From the NCBI GenBank assembly GCA_036345935.2, contig JADWOT020000001.1, forward strand, positions 4,194,715 to 4,258,714: a stretch of 64,000 bases of DNA, written 5' to 3'. The translations under genes were made by a program, and so were the position numbers. The stretch's first letter is position 1. Every line of letters begins with the position of its first letter. The notes beneath the pieces are model-generated. The model was given only the letters and a program-made list of their open reading frames with translations. It had not been told where the DNA came from and did no database searches. Shown here in pieces: positions 1-13,700 of this stretch. Source of the stretch: Taenia hydatigena. Its lineage: Eukaryota; Platyhelminthes; Cestoda; Cyclophyllidea; Taeniidae.

Positions 1-184
1 TGGCAAATGATGTAGTGAGTGGGTGGTTTCATTATGGAAAGGCAGAAAACGTACGTTGACTGTGTGTAGTGGGCACTGAGAGTGGACCAATTTGTAACTG
101 CGATTTCTGAGTAATGGGGAAAACGTCAAAGTGCTCAAGCCCTGTAAAACCATGCCATTTAAGCTATTTCGAATCCGGAAATAA
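1..184. repeat. Partial repeat, related to 51,765-51,812
   Basis: The first 50 bases (TGGCAAATGATGTAGTGAGT onward) match 51,765-51,812 in the same direction with a few substitutions. The rest, to about base 184, has no partner I found in the window. The similarity to the next module starts at about 185. I see no gene here. Confidence 0.5.
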
Positions 185-243
185 GAACAACCACGAAAAG
201 GCAGTTAGTTAGCACATTTCTTATAATCCCCTCCAGATTCTCC

Positions 244-510
244 TTATGAAGGAAGCGAAATGTGTTGACAAAAGAAATGACGTGACCTAACCAGCGACGC
301 AATCGGATACAGCACGCTAGGATCTGTTTTATACCTTCTTTTTGCTTCGTGTAGTCCATAATTTCTAGCCTTAACACTACTAGGCGTGAGAAATCCACTT
401 AGGTAGTAGACAGCAGGAGGGAATTTGTATACAAAGGGTGTATACAGTGCAGCAAAGCTGTAATTTATGCAAACCCTAATATGAGGTGCTGGTGGACCTT
501 TAGCCGCCAT
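244..510 (-). CDS. Hypothetical 88-residue protein of module B
   Basis: The ORF begins MAAKGPPAPHIRVCINYSF and has a strong Kozak context (GCTACCATGG) behind a TATA box. It is hydrophobic and aromatic in its first 45 residues and basic around residues 56-61 (EAKRRY). I do not recognise it. The best evidence is comparison with the copy at 30,590. Codons 4-41 differ at one base, a synonymous AGC/AGT, while the 90 bases upstream differ at 11. After codon 42 changes are more frequent, so an exon boundary near codon 44 (GTAGTG) is possible and the tail may be intron. No signal peptide is clear, though a single membrane segment around residues 15-42 is conceivable. The other copy is cut short by a stop at codon 57. 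This copy could itself be a fragment, because the module ends about 60 bases downstream. Confidence 0.4.
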   Translation of the reverse strand: MAAKGPPAPHIRVCINYSFAALYTPFVYKFPPAVYYLSGFLTPSSVKARNYGLHEAKRRYKTDPSVLYPIASLVRSRHFFCQHISLPS

Positions 511-551
511 GGTAGCGTCAACGGTGGGCAAGAGCAACAGTTATTAAATAA

Positions 552-563
552 TTTTATATAAAT
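552..563 (-). promoter_or_regulatory. TATA-like box upstream of the 88-codon ORF
   Basis: The minus strand reads ATTATTTATATAAAATTATT, a good TATA box, about 42 bases before the ATG at 510. The same box is kept at 30,538-30,549 ahead of the other copy, although the surrounding bases differ at about 12% of positions. Start of transcription would fall near 520-530, giving a very short 5' UTR. That placement is inference. Confidence 0.5.
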
Positions 564-944
564 AATTACCTGACTTAAGCAGCGAATTCAAGCTACACGT
601 TGCTGGAATGATCATCCTTGTTGCCCACATAAGTGTTGCCATTGCACTTCCCCTACTCTCATCTTTCAGCTTAAAAGTGTTCAAGTGCCACAGCGTCTTA
701 TCTCATTCGACAACTCTGATCTACCAATACGGCGGTTTTACTGCTTTAGTAGAAGCACTTAGCAAATCTATCTTTTTCATTCCTGGATGCTAGGGCTGAA
801 TGAACAGCGTGTGAAGAAATGTTGAAGATTCTTTTCTCATCACGTATCTTCATGAGTGCATTCACTCTTGCCGGAGGAATGTAAAAATTACTCCTAACGA
901 TTATGCACATGGGTGATTTCCATTGCAATCTGAGTAATGCGTGC

Positions 945-3900
945 AGGGCCCGAGTCGTTAGCATGACTAAAGTGGGAGCTGAGGGGGAGGAGGGGAGCGA
1001 CTGCGAGGAGGAATTGAACAGGAGAGGAGGTGCAGAGAGTGTATTGAAAGACGGCAGGTTGGAAGGTGCGGTGGGGATTGCTGCGCCTCAGTCGACCTTG
1101 ACTGTGATTAAGTCCATTGCCATTGTCATGTGTAGTTTGATTGGGTTCGGGTTGTATCCTCTCGAGCAAACTGCTTTTCTCTTAGGTCATGTGCCTCTAT
1201 GACCTCTGAGCATCGAGCATTACGGTCCTTTATGGGGAGTGTTAATGCACCTCAACTGAGGCTAGGTGACGCAGTGGTTCGCCATTTGCATTTGTGCTTT
1301 CGGTTTTGGCTTTCTGGGTGCAGTTGCATACCCCGGTCCATGGGGTTCCGACCTTTCAGTCTTTGTGCCGCGGAGAAATCGCTTCCGTGTGAGCGTGCTG
1401 GGCTACGTTTTGGAAATGACTGAGTGCAGTACTTCAATAGAAGCAGGGAATGAGCAGGCATCGAGATGCATTCATTTGGCTGATAGTTGAGTGTTAATGC
1501 CACAGGCATAGGGGCCTCCTGCGGAGAGCTGAAAATAAGATGTCCCTGTGTAGAAGAGCCGGAGGAGTATTGCGCTCTTCTACAGATGTTTAAAACCCTA
1601 CGCGTTGTAAGGGGCCACTTACCGATGCGAGGTGGTACCTCAATCGCATTGCCACAGTGACATTAAAATAAAATTGCTTCTAGTTTGCTACTTAAAGCTA
1701 CCATCGGGTAGGGAGCACAGAGCCACAAAAAAGCAGGGAGTGGGGTCTCAATCCGCTCTTCTAGGTGAACAGCATGAGGTCGCGGTAAGGAAGGGCGCTG
1801 TGCAGTCTTGAGCAAAACGGGGGTGGTGGATGCCTATCTGGAGACGCAGGTCACAAAGGGGAATTAAAGCGCAGCCCATTCAAGTAAACCAGATGCAATC
1901 TTATCTACATGAAAAAGTAAAGATTGTTGGTGCCTGTTAGCAGATGGTTTCTATGCTCCATCTAGGCTAAGAAGGCAAGCGTGGTCGGAGGAGCGGAAAC
2001 AGGGTAGGGATTTGGCATTCTGTGAGGTGTTTTGCTATCTAATTCATGTATCCTCTAGGTAGGAGCTCAATTGATGACTTTATAAAGGCGAATGTGTATT
2101 TTGTTGGAGTATTCAATTTCCATTGTCAAAGTTTAATGTTTATTTAGCTGTGCATTTGAACGCGCGTTCTTGAGTGGTCGTAATTGAGGCTATCCCTCAA
2201 CACCGTGGTTATCTGACCATAATTTTCGTCTATTTACCCTACCCAGAATGGGTGATACCTTCAAAGGGGAAGCACTGAGGGCCCTTATTCCTTAGCTAGG
2301 CCTCTTTATTGAGCTTGAGCATTTTGTCATAAAGTATTTTTCCTGCTTTATTAAAGTTCTGCAATCCACATAGTGACCTTGGTAATCACTTCTCTACAGG
2401 CCTTCAGATGCAAAATTACCCTACTGTGCCTCGCGTCCAACAACTTTTCGAAGCTGATAAAGTATGTGAGTGATTATGCTCACCGTCACTAGGGTATAAG
2501 CGATCATATGCCAAACATCGTCACACCGTAGGCCATGTGCCCACCTGGTGTGCGAAGTTAGGCATTCTGTGGCCTAGTCGGATGCCAACAGGAATTACTA
2601 CCTGGGCTATGAGCTGTCACAAACCCACGGCCGGGGTTCTGGTCCTCACCCACGTCTTTGGAGCCTTAAGAGCAACAACTGGGACAGCCTCCTGCTGACC
2701 TTCTACGCAAGTTATCACAGTATGAGCTGTATCTGAGGTCAATTGCAAACACGAGTATTTTAGGATAGGTTGCTGCGTATTTGGTCGCGAGAAACGTGGT
2801 GCATCGCCACACATTAAGGCATACACATGCACGCGGTATCGCAATTACCTACTGCCATCCTACCGAACGGTGCTTGAATTAAAGCTATCAAGGGCAGGTG
2901 CGACAGCAACTGGTGGTAGTCAAGGCCCACCAATGTCCCCGACCGCTGCACGGTGCAATGGTGTCGAGACAACACCTCTCATAGGTGTTAGTGGTAATTA
3001 AGCTTGGAATAAATACGGAGTCAGGTAAAGGAATGAACAGCAGCGCATATTTTTGTGCCATTCATGCATCGAAGGCCGTGCCATCTCTCAACTTGGACGA
3101 GTTCCCTTGTAAGTGCACACATCTGACCACCTTCTTGGCAAGAAGCACTTCTATGTTTGAAATCACTCAATTCAAATGCATCATCCAACAAGATTACTTG
3201 ATATGGTTTTTGATCTCTGCATCATCATAATCAGCGGCAGCAAAACTGCATCTTCTGCTCTTCTGACGTAGGCATTTGACGTCAATCCCAAGATAGATAT
3301 TCGCTCTGATGAGTAACTTTTCTTAGGATTGAATAAAACTGCCAATGTCTAATATTCAAGGTTCTTTCTCTAAGTGCACTCACCAAAGCTGTGTAAAGGC
3401 TTTTTTGGTGCAAGTATTTACCTTTGTAGTTATTTCTCTCGGTTCCCTTCTCTTTATTACCTCCCACAATCAAATTTCTCCCTGCAATTCCGTAGTTCTG
3501 TTAATGAAATTAGCTGATTTCCACCTGAGCATTAACTGTTGAATTTTCTACGTGAAGAGGTGCTTTAGAGACTTGAGGGAGGCGACTTGTTGTTTTGAGA
3601 CGTGTCTCAATTGTCATTAATCACCAATACAAATGGCATACACGGCAACACCTGCATTGTATGTGGTCGTTAGTCTATTGTGAGTCCAAAACTCGACTGA
3701 AGCATCCATCAAACGTAAGCCCGCAGTTACAGGCCCTCATGTGGGCACTCTCTATTGACCGAATACGGAAGCAACTGTTCGAACGTACGGTGCATGTACA
3801 CGTTCTGTCTGAGCTACAATCGTGAAGTAGACTTCCTTAATTAGAATGAATGAGAATCCTCTCTTGGTGAGTAATTGAGGTTCAATTGTGACAAATTCGG

Positions 3901-6118
3901 TCCATTTGTAAAAATCCTTCAGGGGTGGAATGGAGTAATTCAACCGGTGTAACCCAAGATCTCTTATATTCAGCCATAGCTGTTGGTGCGTGCAATGAAA
4001 TTTCTGTCAATATCAAGCGGTTCAAAAGTGGGTAACGTCAATCAGTACCTTTAGCTTGAAGCGCTAAGCCTTTATTTATCACCTATATAGCCAAATTACG
4101 CATGCGGCTCCTAATACTGAGACTGGCATCGCTAGACGCCTCGGGAATCCAAAATGTTCGTAACATGATATAACATTTTCCTTTATAAATGGCTTTGAGC
4201 ATTCTCGCAGTAGCTGTTTGACGGTCATGCGATCTTCTCATGAGCTTCGGTGCTGTCGGATCTGTGGTATTCCTTAAGCCACTGCCAATTCCTTATCACT
4301 GTTCCACTGAGTGGTAAATTACATTCAAAATGAGAAAAAGAGATGGAAACACAGGTGTTAACAGAAGTTAACTTAAGAGAAAGGACATGGACAATCATAT
4401 TGACCATGCGTCTAGAAGTGGTGAGGGGTAGATTTTCAGAACGGAGTTTCCTCGTAACACTTAGGCCTAAATGGATCTTGAAAGAGGCACCTTCTCAATC
4501 TATCCAGGCACTGAAGCCACATCGGTCCCTCTGGTACAAATACTAAGCGCCGGCGATGATGGTTATTAAGGAAAATCCTACTGTCAACTGTTATAAGCGG
4601 GAACTTGTCCAGTGCTTCCAAAGTCTGTTGTGCTCTACCAATATTTTATATGTCACTCATTACAGGAAACTTATTTTACTTTACTTTTATCCAAGCACCA
4701 GTCTTCCTGGTGGTTCCTATCACTGTTGGCGCAACACAGAAATCATATCCTGGTCCTAACCAAACTCGAGCTGCTGTTTGAGCCTAATATTCAAGAGTCT
4801 TTTACGAGTGCATTTCTAGTGGTTGGTTGAATTCGCCAATAAGGCGACTACATGAGTGTCTGAGATGCAGCTACCGTGGGTAAGAAACGGTTGATAGGGT
4901 GCTTGCGAGAATGGCAAATGAGATGGAGACTTGTCAATACTTTGCAACGCTCCCTGTAAGTTCAGGCAATTTATCGTATTTTCCGCTCGCTCGCTCTCTT
5001 GCTTGCGCTCGCTCATGTTGTCTCTGTGCTTACTCGCGTTCCTCACACAACAGTGGACACAGGTGCTGAAGTCTCCACCTCCGTACTTTGTGGTCGTGTG
5101 TAATATATGAACCAGACCCTACAAGTATCACAACTTCAGTCCACAATTGCTAAGCTTAGGATTGCTCCCCTTCGTCGACTAACTCAAAGAATCCCATAAC
5201 TTTAGCAGAGTTGAATTAACTGCCTAAGGAATGCACAGCTCAACTCGCAGCATCAAAAGACAATCGAAATTTGCTGGCAGGGGAGGATGAACTGAGAGTG
5301 GAGAAGAACGACAACACAAAGAAATCTTGAAGGTAACTGAAGTCGTTGCATTTCGTGGATTTTTGGGTGCAATTAAATTAATCATCATTGGAATATGTAG
5401 AAAGGGGTAGAAAACCACGTTGCGTCATGTCCAACAAAATTCAACTGGTATCTAGGATCGGACTTTGCTTGCTCCCTTGCTTCTCCTCCCATTTGGCGAA
5501 TGCGTATGATGTAATCTAATTGAGACAAGGTTCTTTGGCATTTTCTTATGCAGTTTCAATTCCGATTTCATTGATACAGCTGCACTGTTCCGTCCTGATG
5601 AGTAGTCGCCATCTATCGGTCTTTCTGTGCATCCGTATGCTCCATACCTTATGGAAGAACAAATGAGCAACGTACATTGATAGAAGTGTTGGGTGAGTAG
5701 ACAACGAGCGTCATTTATTTGGCATAGGCCACCAGCTCCACAGCTAACTTAATCCCTACATCATAGAATTGGGATGGTAACCGGATCATGGAGCACGGGA
5801 TGGTCTACAATGTTCTTTGCGTAGGGAAAATATTAGGCTTCACGCTGTAGACACTCCCTTTCTTCGTGTGCCTCTAATGTCCCGTTTTCATTTTATTTGT
5901 CACGAGGTAGTCGACTAATACATAAGTAGCTATTGGACGGGCGGATAAATTATGCAAGATTTTGCCATTCAGACGGAATTAAGCGCAATGCATCATGAAG
6001 CTTTCAGCAGATTCATTTACGCAACTGCATTGTGGACATTTGTCAGTCTTACGCAACACACTACTTTCTCTCTCTTGTCCCATCATTTTAGTTTTTTAGC
6101 ATTTTAATGTTATCATGT
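945..6118. repeat. IR1 left arm (inverted repeat with 10,775-15,906)
   Basis: This arm aligns to 10,775-15,906 in inverted orientation over its whole length, with matching points such as 2,617-2,844 against 14,021-14,263 and 5,452-5,670 against 11,224-11,442. By eye the arms are roughly 90-95% identical with small indels. The outer end lies at the CCCTGCA shared with the right arm, and the inner end at the ATTTTAATGTT near 6,115. ORFs of 60-97 codons in it are not better conserved than their surroundings, so I list no gene in this 5 kb. Confidence 0.9.
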
Positions 6119-6383
6119 CTAATATTTACAATGTGCAAAGCAGAAATAAAGCAGTAAAACGGTTTTGAAAGCGTAAATCGGTCAAAACAAAAGTGGGTGG
6201 AGGGGATCTATTAAGATGTTCACTCATTCATATTCGGCGGGGAAAATACACATTCATCATGAATGCCGACTAATCCACAGCACATTTGTCATGCCTTCTT
6301 TGTTCCTTCACTGATGTTTGCAATAGCGATTTTGCGTTAAATAGGTTTAGGGTGTAGTGACACTGGGTATTCGCCTTAATCAA

Positions 6384-6490
6384 TTAATCGGGGATTGCGT
6401 CAGAAATGTGCGTGAAGTCGCTGTCATCCAGAAAATTTGGTCTACCCTCGTCTGCAGTAGCGTCTATTTCGCTGAGCAAAATGAGGGCAT
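6384..6490 (-). pseudogene. Frameshifted relic of the family 2 exon
   Basis: On the minus strand an acceptor-like TATTTAGTTCTTTAG is followed by ATGCCCTCATTTTGCTC, which aligns with the ATGCCTTACTGTTATTTTGG start of the family 2 exon at 29.5 and 52.3 kb but is one base short. Beyond the frameshift the family frame stays open (EIDATADEGRPNFLDD, later ISDAI) to a TAA. The ATG and the rest are therefore in different frames, and as written no family 2 peptide can be made from this ATG. An upstream exon could still enter the open frame, so the pseudogene call is moderate. It is the most diverged of the three copies. Confidence 0.45.
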
Positions 6491-7239
6491 TGGAAGACCA
6501 TCCTTACTAAAGAACTAAATACAAAACCCTCTTTAGCCATCGAAATGGGCGAATCCATCTCATGGTTGACATTTAGTTACCAAGCAAAAGGCAACTTTAC
6601 ATTTCGCTGATGTGTCAGACTGATGGCCATTTTCTTCAAATAAGCAACAAACCACAAACCAGAACTTGTCCACCATGTTTTGATTTCAAAACGTGCATTT
6701 CTCGTATTTTCGGAGCTACATTGGACTCGGTATCGCTAGGCGAATCTGCGCTGATTTAGGTCGATTGGTCTAGATCAAGCAGATTCAAATAGTTAAAACT
6801 CATGCTCACAACGAAACAAAGCACAAACGTTCAGACTTGCGTGCAAATAGAAGAGAGATTAATGTCCTCCACTCCAGCTCTTTACTCCACACCCATTTAC
6901 TTATAGCATACGAACACTCGACGGAGATATCGTATCACTGCAAATAGCCCTAACCAACTTCACGAAGCCAATGAAGGTGACGCCTTTGAAAACTGCACGA
7001 CTGATCCCTTGTGTGTGATGAGTGCATAGTCAATGGACAATCTTCGTTGCTGACAGCTGCCTCCCCGTACTACTTCAAGCCCTCTTACGCTGCACTTCCC
7101 TGTTGGTGCCTGGTTGTGCTCACCACGTGTCTGTATAAATATCGCTGTTGTAAGCTCGGCGTCGAACAGGCTTCCTGGACGGTTCGCGTTGGTAATTCGT
7201 GCCTCGTTTCCTCAAGTGAGGGGCAATGCTAAGAGCAGG

Positions 7240-7610
7240 CATGCATTCAGCTGTGTTCAGAACATACCTAATGCAAATAAGGTCGCATTCTGCATCACCT
7301 CTTTGGAATGACTGCTCATTACATTCATGGTGGGACTCGTAAACTTGCTTTTCTACATCTGGTGGAATGGCATGAACGCAATCAAGGTCATTCATGATGT
7401 GCTTTACAGAAGGAAATATCCCTCTCACAAAAGACAAATGTGAATTGTTGCAATGACCGAGGCGGAAATGAGGATGTGTGTGTATAGCACACTTGTTTGT
7501 TTAATTAAGGATGCAATCATGGTTTCGTCATATTCTTGCTGGCACGAGCCCACGCACAGGGGAGCGCCGACACCTGCAATGCTGGTGACTTTAGATACAA
7601 CGAATGCCTC
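7240..7610 (+). repeat. Module C copy 1
   Basis: This is a moderately diverged copy of a block also seen at 28,730-29,095 and 50,440-50,800 on this strand, and at 52,820-53,180 and 61,955-62,290 inverted. The best kept part is GAGCCCACGCACAG followed by a stretch rich in CACC and GACTTT. No conserved reading frame is visible across the copies, so I treat it as non-coding. Confidence 0.6.
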
Positions 7611-7924
7611 TAACCATCAAGCTGCCTCTCCTTACAATATCTGTCCTTATTAGCCATGAAAACTGTGCTAAAGATTGTCGGACGGGCAACCACGTTTTGG
7701 CAGCTTTGCCAATGACAAAATGACTGCGACATGCGTAGTGGGCACAGCGGTATCAACTTGACAATACTAAGACCGTAAATGCCTAACCGCAGACCAGTAC
7801 ATTCTCGATATCAACTGCCGTCTGCCTTAGAACATCCGAAATGCCTTGCAACGATGCGGCCATATTCAATCTACTATTGGCATACTAGACCCCACCGTAA
7901 CTGACTGAGTCAGGAATGCAAGAG

Positions 7925-8155
7925 CAACAGATCGCGCAAACCTACTGAAATGAATTGCCTACTTTGTTTTTGGCATTTCGTCATGTTGGGTGGTGACAAC
8001 TCTCACACTGGGGCGGTGGTTCCATTAGAGAGCAGTGAGATCACTATGATTTGTCAATAGCACCCTTAAATGTTTTCCATTGACGTCCCGTCGGTGTGAC
8101 ACTTTCCTTTCGCGACCTTAAATATTGTTAAAATTACTTGCTGTCTTTCCAAAAT
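7925..8155 (+). repeat. Copy of the 5' region of the 19.4 kb family 1 unit
   Basis: About 230 bases match 20,228-20,445 in inverted orientation, from CAGATCGCGCAAACCTACTG to AATTACTTGCTG. At 20.2 kb this block sits immediately upstream of the presumed first exon of the family 1 copy, where other copies have a TATA box region. It ties the IR1 spacer to the 19-20 kb unit. Confidence 0.7.
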
Positions 8156-10774
8156 CTGGTTATGTCGATTTAATTTTGCCGAGTAGGAACTGGTATGGAG
8201 TCAAGGCCACAAGATGAAGACACCGACTTTTGTGTAATCAATGGCTTCTAAGGGTGAAAGAGTGGCATAAAATATCAGATGGAAGTCAAGTCTACCGGGC
8301 TTTGTTCAATTTCAATGATTGAAATTTTAAGTAGTTACCGTCTTGAGAAGATATCAGAAGGTATTGGAAGGGCCAGGACCATAATACGGAAATGACTGGC
8401 AAGTAAATGGTCTTTGGGAATTCATTATCCATGGCACTAATGATGGTTTACTTGTTTTCAAGGGCAAAGTACCGCGGATCTTCCATTCTGTCTAAAATAT
8501 GGCGTCCGTCAACAGCCTAGCCTGATGTGTCTTTGCGCGACATACTCCACCGTTATGCTGCCGACGAGGTTTACTCCCTGGGCTCGCTCTGGTTGGGCTC
8601 TTCTTTGTTTATCTCACCACATCACTTTCCAACAACCCCTCCGACTCCATCTTGGCTAATTTTACGCGACACCGACAGAGTTATAACCTTGGTGAGTGGT
8701 TCTGTCAGGGAGAGTGATTCCAACACCTGACCATTCGAATTTTTCAGCAGACATGTGTATCTTGATCACAGCATATTCCCTTAAGCAGATCAATGTGTGC
8801 ACCTTGTACCAGGCATTACATTTGTCAATTGAGTCATTTTCATACAACACAGGCGGCAATGAAAGGGTTTCCTACTTTGATTTTCTTATTTGTGAGATGC
8901 TGTAGCCCAAATTCACAGCCATCGTAACAGAGGTAGAACGACGCAACAATTAACATCTACAAGCTCATTAGTGAGCTCTACATCTACTCCTCCCAAAGGC
9001 TAATAATATTAATGCAAAACTCTGCAATATATGCTGCTACTTTATCCTAATTAAGAAAAGTCCTTTTTCGTCACTTGTAGGAAGCTTTGATTGACCATTT
9101 TTTCTGCTTTAAGTCGTTCAAGACCCACTAAATTAAACATTGTCGATGTCTATGTTACAGCATTTACTTAGGGCTTTATGGCAATTGCTAAATTGTAAAT
9201 CAAAGTGTATTGCGTGAGGCATTGTTAGTGAAGACGCTAGCATTAGCTGAAGTCCAGTGACTGTGGCATAGAAAATTTCCGTTTGCTGTGGATGTCTAAA
9301 ACATTATGAAGGCATTCGCACCCAATTCCTTTAAAAGGTTCTACTTTGGCGGCTACAAATGAGAACGTGCCAGAAACAATCCTCTGATAGATCACTCACT
9401 ATAAACTCGAGATGAACCTGTCATTAGCAGGTGTACCGACTGAATCAACCGAGTGGCGAAGACGCGTTTTGGTCCACCCTCAAGCACAATCTCATACTAC
9501 GACAAATGGGAGTCTCTATCTCCAAATAAATCTCACCACAGGGTGATATGGCAGTAGAGGCATTTTGAGACGCCAAATGAGGCTTCGGAATGATGCGCTG
9601 GTAAACCAACCACACATGATTCACGCATGCTTCTTAAATGACCAGCCATCAAACCCACCTCGTGCTACTTGGGTATGTTCCGATTCAAGTCAATGACTAA
9701 ACGACAAAGGTACGTAATTGAGAATTTTGTAGAAGGAGAGGATCAGGTGAACATTTGCAAAAGCAACGTGAATTCTCGCAACATCGGTTCCTGGAATTTC
9801 ACTTCCAGTAGTATCCAACCACTGTCAATGCATTGTGATGGCTCCGACAAACCCAGACAATGCTTCTTTTCTAAATTTTAGGACCTTCGCTGCTGTGCGT
9901 CTAGCATGATAGAAAGAGACGATTTAGTTCCTTTCTCCTGAAAGCATTGGAAATTACCCCGTACAGCCTCTGACATCGCCCATTTGTCAGTCCGTCTTAT
10001 CGTCCACAAACGCCTTATCACATGCTCCACCCGCCAGATGTCTGCATCGATGTCTCTACCTCATTGTCAGCTATTGCCGCTATGAGTGGAAACTCAGCGC
10101 CCATTCACAAACACTACCTACTTGTGTGTAAATTAAATGGAATAAGCCAGTCACATAAACACAAAGCGATAACTTGTATTGGGTATTTAGGAAGATATTG
10201 AGCGTAACATCTGGAAGACCCACCGTACTCGGATTCTAGCAGACTTCGCATTATAGAATAGTCATTGAACTCCTTCAATCTACAGGCCTAAAGTTGAGCG
10301 GAGGAGGAGCACAGCCAACCTTTTAGATTGTCGCATTGAGCCCGTGGTTGAGTGTGACGAAGATAGTTGAGCCATTGGACAGTTAAATGATAAGCAAATT
10401 CTACTGCCTGGTGCGGGTCATGCAACAAGTGTTCAATAACTCATCCTTTGAATGTGAGAACAGACTTGTTAAACCATTCTTTGATTTTGGATGCTAAAAT
10501 GCACCTTAAAACGGTCTGTGAGGTGCATTTATGATAGATGCAAGCGGTATCCGTCCAAATGAACAACGCTACCAACTTTGTTGTCCTAAAAGTGGAAATT
10601 CGACAACAAAAAGAGAGTATCTGCCGTAGACGACTAACAATAAGGAGGTTTGCATATGAGGGCTTATAGAAGCCAACCAGCTCTAATAAGAGTTGCAAAG
10701 AGCCTACGTTGGGAAGATTAAAATAAAAGTTTACTTCCCACATTTTATGCAAATGAGTTTAACTTGAACTGAGA

Positions 10775-13700
10775 ACAAGAGAACATTAAAATGCTAAAAA
10801 ACTGAAATGATGGGACAAGAGAGAGAAAGTAGTGTGTTGCTTAAGACCGGCGAATGTACACAATGCGGTTGCGTAAATGAATCTGTTGAAAGCTTTATGG
10901 TGCATCACGTATATTTCCCATCTGAAAGGCAAAATCTTGTATAATTTATCCGCCTGTCCATTAGCTACTCATGTATTAGTCGACTACATCGTGACAAATA
11001 AAATGAAAGCGGGACAGTAGAGGCACACGAAGAATGGGAGTGTCTACTGCAGGAAGCCTAATATTTCCCTTACGCTAAGAACGTTGTAGACCATCCCGTG
11101 CCCCATGATCCGGTTACCATCCCAATTCTATGATGTAGCGATTATGCTAGCTGTGGACCTGGTGGCCTATGCCAAATAAATGAGGCTCGTTGTCTACTCA
11201 CCCAACACTTCTATCAATATACTTTGCTCATTTGTTCTTCCATAAGGTATGGAGCATACAGATGCACAGAAAGACCAATAGATGGCGACTACTCATTAGG
11301 ACAACACCGTGCAGCTGTATCAATGAAATCGGAATCGAAACTGCATAAGAAAATGCCAAAGAACCTTGTCTCAATTAGATTACATCATACGCATTCGCCA
11401 AATGGGAGGAGAAGCAAGGGAGCAAGCAAAGTCCGATCCTAGATACCAGTTGAATTTTGTTGGACATGACGCAACGTGGTTTTCTACCCCTTTCTACATA
11501 TTCCAATGATGATTAATTTAATTGCACCCAAAAATCTACGAAATGCAACGCCTTTAGTTGCCTTCACTATTTTTTCGTGTTGTCGTTCTCCTCCACTCTC
11601 AGTTCATCCTCCCCTGCCAGCAAATTTCGATTGTCTTTTGATGCTGCGAGTTGAGCTGTGCATTCCTTAGGCAGTTAATTCAACTCTGCTAAAGTTATGG
11701 GATTCTTTGAGTTAGTCGACGAAGGGGAGCAATCCTAAGCTTAGCAATTGTGGACTGAAGTTGTGATACTTGTAGGGTCTGGTTCATATATTACACACGA
11801 CCACAAAGTACGGAGGTGGAGACTTCAGCACCTGTGTCCACTGTTGTGTGAAGAACGCGAGTAAGCACAGACACAATGTGAGCGAGCGCAAGCAAGAGAG
11901 CGAGCGGGCGGAAAATACGATAAATTGCCTGAATCTACTGGGAGCGTTGCAAAGTATTGACAAGTCTCCATCTCATTTGCCATTCTCGCAATCACCCTAT
12001 CAACCCACGGTAGCTGCATCTCAGACACTCATGTAGTCGCCTTATTGGCGAATTCAACCAACCACTAGAAATGCACTCGTAAAAGACTCTTGAATATTAG
12101 GCTCAAACAGCAGCTCGAGTTTGGTTAGGACCAGGATATGATTTCTGTGTTGCGCCAACAGTGATAGGAACCACCAGGAAGACTGGTGCTTGGATAAAAG
12201 TAAAGTAAAATAATTTTCCTGTAATGAGAGACACAAACAATGTTAGTAGGGCACAACAGACCTTGGAAGCACTGGACAAGTTCCCACTTATAACAGTTGA
12301 CAGTAGGATTTTCCTTAATAACCATCATCGCCGGCGCTTCGTATTTGTGCCAAAGGGACCGACGTGGCCTCTTTTAAGATTCAGAATCTCCGTTCTGAAA
12401 ATCTACCCCTCACCACTTCTTGACGCGTGGTCAATATGATTATCCATGTCCTTTCTCTTAAGCTAACTTCTGTTGACACCTGTGTTTCCATCTCTTTTTC
12501 TCATTTTGAATGTAATTTGCCACTCAGTGGAACAGTGATAAGGGATTGGCAGTGGCTTAAGGAATACCACAGATCCGACAGCACCGAAGTTTATGAGCAG
12601 ATTACATGGCGGTCAAACGACTACTGAGAGAATGCTCAAAGCCATTTATAAAGGAAAAAGTTATATCATGTTACGAACATTTTGGATTCCCGAGGCGTCT
12701 AGCGATGCCAGTCTCAGTATTAGGAGCCGCATGCGTAATTTGGCTATATAGGTGATAAATAAAGGCTTAGCGCTTCAAGCTAAAGGTACTGATTGACGTT
12801 ACCCACTTTTGAACCGCTTGATATTGACAGAAATTTCGTTGCACGCACCAACAGCTATAGCTGAATATAAAAGATCTTGGGTTACACCGGTTGAATTACT
12901 CCATTCTACCCCTGAAGGGTTTTTACAAGTGGACCGAATTTGCCACAATTGGTCTTCAACCACTCACCAAGAGAGGATTTTTCATTTATTCTATTAAAGG
13001 AAGTCGACTTCACGATTGTAGCTCAGACAGAACGTGTCCATGCACAGTATGTTCGAACAGTTGCTTCCGTATTCGGTCAATAGAGAGTGTCCACATGAGG
13101 GCCCGTAACTGCAAGCTTACGCTTGATGGATGCTTCAGTCGAGTTTTGGACTCACAATAGACTAACGACCACATACGATGCAGATGTTGCCGTGTATGCC
13201 ATTTGTATTGGTGATTAATGACAATTGGGCACGTCTCAAAACAACAAGTCGCCTCCCTCAAATATCTAAAGCACCACTTCACGTAGAAAATTGAATAGTA
13301 AATGCTCAGATTGAAATCATTTAATGCCATTAAAGAAATTTGATTGTGGGAAGTAATAAAGAGAAGGGGAGCGAGAGAGAAATAACTACAAATGTAGATA
13401 ATGGCACTAAAAAAGCCTCTACACAGCCTTGGTGAGTGCACTTAGAGATGTTTGAATGTACGAAAAGGAGTCATGCCTAGACCATACAGCAAAGGGGAAA
13501 GAACCTTGAATAGTAGACAATGGCAGTTTTATTCAATCCTAAGAAAAGTTACTCATCAGAGCGAATATCTATCTTGGGATTGACGTCAAATGCCTACGTC
13601 AGAAGAGCAGAAGATGCAGTTTTGCTGCCGCTGATTATGATGATGCAGAGATCAAGAACCATATCAAGTAATCTTAGTGGACGTTGCATTTGAAACGAGT

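Larger units (their letters stand above)
185..945 (-). repeat. Module B, inverted copy of 30,153-30,912
   Basis: Read on the minus strand this segment aligns with 30,153-30,912 on the plus strand. Flanking parts differ by roughly 6-12% by eye, while the open frame inside is better conserved. The module stops at a junction near 935-945, where IR1 begins. It contains a TATA-like box and a short ORF listed separately. The part from 600 to 940 holds no gene I can support. Confidence 0.8.
6119..10774. repeat. IR1 spacer, a mosaic of older repeat fragments
   Basis: The left half contains diverged copies of blocks found elsewhere. 6,340-6,560 resembles 29,390-29,580, 6,560-6,850 resembles 34,960-35,165, 7,240-7,610 is module C, and 7,840-7,905 resembles 35,170-35,235. 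7,925-8,155 is an inverted copy of 20,228-20,445. From about 8,160 to 10,774 I find no repeat partner, no supported gene and no RNA gene. Confidence 0.65.

Noticed and set aside
159..398. Alternative frame of module B (MDYTKQKEGIKQILACC), also at 30,702-30,929
   Set aside because: It is open in both copies, but almost every difference between them is a replacement and it overlaps the better-supported frame starting at 510.
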